A stretch of DNA of 64,000 bases from Oenanthe sinensis (taxonomy: Eukaryota > Streptophyta > Magnoliopsida > Apiales > Apiaceae): the NCBI GenBank assembly GCA_028671895.1, contig CM053802.1, positions 39,098,201 through 39,162,200 on the forward strand. The letters are read 5' to 3'. The position numbers and the translations under genes were made by a program. Within the stretch, counting starts at the first letter, position 1. Each line of letters begins with the position of its first letter. Below the pieces are notes generated by a model, which worked only from the letters and a program-made list of their open reading frames with translations, made no database searches and had not been told where the DNA came from. This document shows positions 59,540 through 64,000 of this stretch, in pieces.

Positions 59540-61757
59540 TAGTACAAACCCACAAGGGTACAAAATTCATTCATGATGTCCTGCTTGTTCTTGATTTAGA
59601 TCAAAATTTACTTAGTGTTGGTCAACTTGTAGAAAATAGGTATGCAAAATATTTTGAAGATAATTTTTGCACAACATATATGACAAAAAGAAAGGAAATA
59701 AATTGGTTGCAAAAAATAAAGCTGCAAAGAGGCAGAAGTTTTCAACTTATGTTTAATTACAGTGGTGATGTTGCATTGAAAGAAAATGTAACATATGAAG
59801 CTTTGCTATGGCATAAAAGGCTCGGGCACATACATTTTCAAGGAATGAAAATACTAAAAAATAATAATATAGTTTACGGGCTGCCTCATATTGAAGATAA
59901 AGATGGTGTGCCATGGGAGGAGCCGAAAGAAAATTGGAACTTGTGCATACTGACGTTTGTGGCCAATGAGGACTCCTTCGCTTGTTGATAATATTGATAA
60001 TAGGTTCTTCAATTTATTCATTGATGATTATACGAGAATGACTTGGGTTTATTTCATAAAATAGAAGTCAGAAGTGTTTGGTTCTTTTAAAAAGTTTAAA
60101 AGTTACGTTGAGAAGCAAAGTGGTTGTTATATAAAAGTTTTGAGGAGTGATAGGGGTAAGGAATACACCTCAAGAGAATTTAATAAATTTTGTGAAGAAG
60201 GGGTTGAGAGACTGCTCACCGTCAGTTATACTCCCCAGCATAATGGAGTTTCATAATGAAAAAAATCAAATAGTAGTGGACATGGAAAAATCGATGATAA
60301 AAGAGAGGGTTACCGAATTCTTTTTGGGTTGAAGCCGTTCATACAGTGATGTACTTGATAAATAGAAGTCCTGCCAAGGCAATTCAAAATTGCACTCCAT
60401 TATAAGCCTAATACATAAAGTAACCTCCAGTAAGCCATTTGAAGATCTTTGGTTGTATCTGCTACTCACATATTCCAAAAGACAAAAGACATAAACTGGA
60501 AGACACTAGTGAAAACTGTGTTTTTCCTAGCAACAGCTCGAATTCAAAAGGGTACAGGTTACACAGTTTGTAAAAGAAATCAATCATCATGAGTAGAGAT
60601 GTGTTGTTTGATGAAGAAGCTAGCTGGAATTGGGAAGGAAAAAAATCAGAAGAAAGCTATTTATTTTGAACAAGAGGCATAAAAAGAAAATAAAAATAAA
60701 GGTGAATCATCCCAATTATCTCCAGGATCCGATCCATCATCATCTTCAAGTATTATTCAAGTTCTAATTCATCAACCCCGTGCAGTACTCCCAAGAAGAT
60801 GAGGAGCATTGCTGAAATTTACGAGTCAATGTACATGACTAAACTAACAAATTTTGAGGAGGCAATTAAAGAAGATGTTTGAAATCAGACAATGAAAGAA
60901 GAGCTCCAGATGATTGAAAAAACAATACATGGGAGCGTGTAGAGAAACCAAAAGATAGAGAAGTTGTGGGAGTAAAGTGGATTTATAAGATAAACACAAG
61001 ACGGATGGTTTCGGATGGTTCTGTGTTGAAACATAAAGGGAGGCTCGTGACAAATGGTTATTCACAACATAAAGGAGTTGATTATCACGAGACTTTTACA
61101 CCAGTAGCTCGTAAAGACACCATTCAGGCCCTCATTGCACTTGCAGATCAAAAAGGTTGGTCGTCGTACCAACTTGACGTGATATCAGCTTCTTAAATGG
61201 TGAATTAGAAGAAGAAATTTATGTGCATCAGCCGGAGAGCTTTGTTATTAAAGGACAAGAAGAAAAGGTCTACATGCTTAAAAAAGCATTGTATGGGTTA
61301 AGTTAAAGTAAGCGCCTCGTCAATGGTATCCTCAAATTGACAAATACTTCATTCAAAATGAGTTTGTCAAATGTAAGAGTGTGCCAACCCTTTATGTGAA
61401 GGAGCAAGGTATGTCAATTCTTATTGTGGCCATTTATGTCAATGATCTGATTTTCACAAGTAACGATGAGAATATGTTGAATAAACTTAAGGAAGACATG
61501 ATGATAAGGCATGAAATGAGTGACATGGGATAGTTACATCATTGTCTGGGGATTGAGATCCATCAACAAGCTGATGGAGTCTTAATTTGTCAACACCAGT
61601 ACAGTGAATTGATGTTAAAAAAATTTAATATGTATGGTTGCAAAGCAATGGCAACCCCACTTGTTGCAAATGAGAAATTGATGATAAAAGACGGTAGAAG
61701 AAAAGTAAACAACACTATGTACAAAAGCATTGTTGGAAGTTTAATGTATCTTACGAC
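59540..61757 (+). pseudogene. Old copia gag-pol relic (protease end to RNase H start)
   Basis: Plus-strand pieces in changing frames: LLSVGQL-like text near 59600, LLWHKRLGHIHFQGMKIL (GAG-pre-integrase, about 59805), VLRSDRGKEYTSREF and YTPQHNGVS (integrase, 60140-60256), VGVKWIYKI ... GVDYHETFTPVARKDTI and QLDV (reverse transcriptase, 60970-61190), LNGELEEEIYV- and YVNDL-like pieces (61195-61450), and LLMLKKFNMYGCKAMATPL to SLMYLTT (61605-61757). Many stops and frameshifts show great age. No LTRs are visible. It is a different copia lineage from the other two. A hAT element cuts it at about 61758. Confidence 0.85.
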
Positions 61758-61981
61758 CTATGAAGCACCGACTCGGATACGGGGACACGGGACTCGGGTA
61801 CGGGGACACGGGGATTCGCCAAACTCCAAAGAGTCCTGGATACGGGACTCGGCAAATTTTAATTTTTTTGCAATAAATATATATGTCAACATTCAACAAA
61901 TTCATAAATAATAGTTTCATTCAAATTTGATAATAAGTCATGCAAACTTAGTACAAAATAAGTAGTAAACTAGTAAAAGTT

Positions 61982-64000
61982 TCATTCGACATTTATAACC
62001 GGATGACCATCTTGTGAAAAAAGAACTGATTCCATTTCCGGTTCATCAAGTGAGAGATTTGCAATCTCTAGAATACCAGCACCTTCCACTTGAGAGAACT
62101 CATCTCCACCAACATCCCACATTTTGTTTTCTCCTTCCATATAAGCATGACTTTTCCTTGAGAGGAGACGGAGATTTGTGTGTACAAACACCAAGTCTTC
62201 GGCACGTTGTGGTAGTATCTTATTCCTTTTCATGGAATGAATGAACGAGTATGTGCTCCAATTCCTCTCGCTACAAGATGAAGATGAAGGCTGTCCAAGT
62301 AACTTCAATGCAAGTGATTGCAATATAGGAGAAGAAGCACCATACATTACCCACCAAATATTTGGATCAAGATTGCCTCTAGCCTTCAAAGAATCATACG
62401 AGCTGTAAACACCCATACAACCGGAGAAATGGGCAAACTCAACTATAACCTTATTCCTTTCATTTTCTTCTGGAAAATACCTCACCAAGCAAGTGTTTCT
62501 TTCATTTGAAATTTCCATGTCCCTGTGTGGAGGAACACGTCCAACAACCTCATCAAGCCATTCTCGACTATAATACCTTCCAATGATAGAAATAAAGAAT
62601 AAAAAATCAATCATATATTTCATAAATAACGAGGAAAAAAAGAAGAAGTAAAACATCATAAATAAATGTATTTATACCTTGGGTTCAATGAATGAGCTAA
62701 ACAATGTAGTGGAGTATTGCTTTTGTTCCATCTATCAACTAGAATTTGATAAACGACCTCATAGAAACTTGATTCTTCACCCAACTCTTTCCCTTCATAG
62801 CGATATATTTGTGCCTTCACCTTCTCAATCATAGTATCCCACATATCATAAATCAAGTGAAGAGTAGGTCTATCCGTATCCGCCGCCCGAAGCATTTCAT
62901 AAATGGGGTTAAGGAATGAGAGAATCCTATCAACTTTGTCCCACCAAATGTCATTCAAAATTATTTCTTTCACATGTTGAGCCCTTCCCACATCATCCTC
63001 TCTATAAGAATCCCATTCTTCGGAAATAACTAACTCTTGTAATCCCCGCTTGATTAGCTTAAATCTTTTTATCATTACCATAGTCGAAGCAAATCTAGTT
63101 TCCGCAACCGAAAGCAACTTGAGGGGTACAAACTTATTAAACATAGCTAATCTCATAGAATGGTTAACAATGAAATTCTTGATGAAAACTATATCATCCG
63201 CAACTTCACTGATCCAATTGCACTCAACATATGTTACTTGATTAGCTTCCGAATTTTTTGGTGCACAAATATTTTTCAAAGCAAGATTTAAAGTGTGCAC
63301 AACACAAGGTGTCCAAAAGATGTTAGGAAATTGTGACTCAATAATCATACCTGCAGCTTTACACACCGGGGCATTGTCGGTAACAACTTGAACCACGTTG
63401 TATGGTCCAGCCTCATTAATGGCATCCTTTAGCAAACCGGCAATGAAGAATTTGTCCTTGTACTCACCTTCACAATTGATAGCTTTCAAAAATATATTGC
63501 CACTTTCAGTTACTGCCATAATATTAATAAGTGGCCTCCTTTGAGGATCACTCCATCCATCCGAAACAATGCTCAAACCCTTCTCTTTCCAAGTTTCCTT
63601 GATTGGTATCAACAATCTTTCAATATTAGCCCTCTCTTTTTGAAGAAGTGTAGTCCTTAGAGCATTGTAACCCGGAGGCTTGAACCCGTCAATGTTGTTA
63701 TTTGCCGCGAAGTTGTAAGAATTGATATAATGAGGATTCCTTGCTAGATGAAATGGCAATCCCGAAGAATAAAACATTCTTGCAATCTCACAAGTCAATT
63801 GTTCCCTCACTTCATTGTTAAAAGCTTTCTCCAAAGTGGAACATCCCTTCCTTTTCTTTGATTGATCTCCAAAACTAGCACTTCCCATGGGAAAGGAACT
63901 ACCACTACCAATCGAAAATGGTGGAAAAGGTACATTCATTGATCTGGACCTCTTCAAATTTTCAGCCTCCAAGTTGAGCTTATCCATCTCAAATTTATGT
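61982..64000 (-). CDS. hAT transposase, two exons, N-terminus beyond window
   Basis: Exon 62678 to the right edge, intron 62577-62677 (101 bp, GT...AG on the minus strand, junction inside NPR|YYSREW), exon 61982-62576 ending in TGA at 61982-61984. The first exon carries the DUF659-type core: LSIVSDGWSD (first catalytic Asp), VVQVVTDNAPVCKAAG (second Asp), the CVVHTLNLALK motif, and the helical insertion domain. The second exon has the C-terminal dimerisation region with NPNIWW-like DPNIWWVMYG and SSSSCSERNWSTYSFIHSMKRN. The frame is open past the ATG at 63987 (HKFEMDKL), so the true start, and probably a BED zinc finger, lies upstream outside the window. There are no stops or frameshifts in about 640 codons. 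It would cut and paste its own element in the nucleus, or be a domesticated transposase, though the attached terminal repeats favour an element. Confidence 0.9.
62577..62677 (-). other. Intron of the hAT transposase gene
   Basis: Donor AAG|GTATAAA and acceptor with a T-rich tract TTTCTATCATTGGAAG|G on the minus strand. Removing it keeps the frame between the two conserved domains. Confidence 0.8.

Larger units (their letters stand above)
61758..64000 (-). mobile_element. hAT DNA transposon, partial (right end beyond window)
   Basis: The left end starts at about 61758 within the copia relic (TATGAAGCACCGACTCGG). It is followed by subterminal repeats of GGATACGGGGACACGGG / ACTCGGGTACGGGGACACGG (61775-61820), as expected for transposase-binding sites. 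The minus-strand transposase occupies the rest. The other end and the 8-bp target duplication lie outside the window, so the exact boundary is not proven. Confidence 0.8.

Overview
The window looks like transposon-dense intergenic DNA from a large eudicot plant genome. It is A+T-rich and intron-bearing. Its elements are Ty1/copia retrotransposons primed by initiator-Met tRNA, plus hAT, mariner and Helitron remnants, and its gene fragments are plant-specific (a Pol V largest-subunit fragment and an At5g48480-like VOC/glyoxalase-fold protein). An asterid such as Apiaceae is a guess from family flavour only. I see no intact cellular gene, no tRNA, rRNA or CRISPR.

Layout. (1) 1-34650 is a stack of nested retrotransposons. 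The oldest layer is a minus-strand Sirevirus-type copia element (LTR about 34128-34650, PBS 34114-34125, gag and protease 34079-31276, integrase/RT/RNase H 18386-15562, then a third downstream ORF 15023 to about 10200). A gag fragment from a related element (about 1190 to 1) is fused directly to the third ORF. It is interrupted by a 12.9-kb non-coding LTR element (18392-31274), a solo-LTR-like insert (12045-13368), and a young plus-strand copia element (1299-10156) flanked by a 153-bp direct duplication instead of a 5-bp one. (2) 34650-40101 is A+T-rich spacer with hAT-type miniature elements. (3) 40107-45937 is one long-LTR-type unit with a perfect GTATT target duplication. It contains a truncated solo copia LTR and a broken, intron-bearing fragment of NRPE1, the RNA polymerase V largest subunit. 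(4) 46170-48790 holds hAT-like arms and a mariner-like transposase relic. (5) 48600-54700 holds a VOC exon and a T-rich tract with a 3.8-kb spaced direct duplication. (6) 56900-58660 is a three-copy tandem repeat, one copy carrying a 501-bp Helitron, the others showing the empty site. (7) 58945-59297 is a second VOC pseudogene. (8) 59540-61757 is an old copia relic cut by a hAT element (61758 to the right edge) whose two-exon transposase looks intact as far as it can be read.

The most unusual signals are: a 9-bp motif (AAACTCTGA on the sense strand) scattered about 25 times through coding and non-coding parts of the Sirevirus, always as Asn-Ser-Asp/Glu where I could check it in coding sequence; hairpin-forming minisatellites in the non-coding element; the 153-bp duplication; and a fragment of an RNA-directed DNA methylation gene inside a transposon. 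The proteins do not form a working pathway. Their relationship is genomic: successive insertions, trans-mobilised non-autonomous elements and captured or stranded gene pieces.
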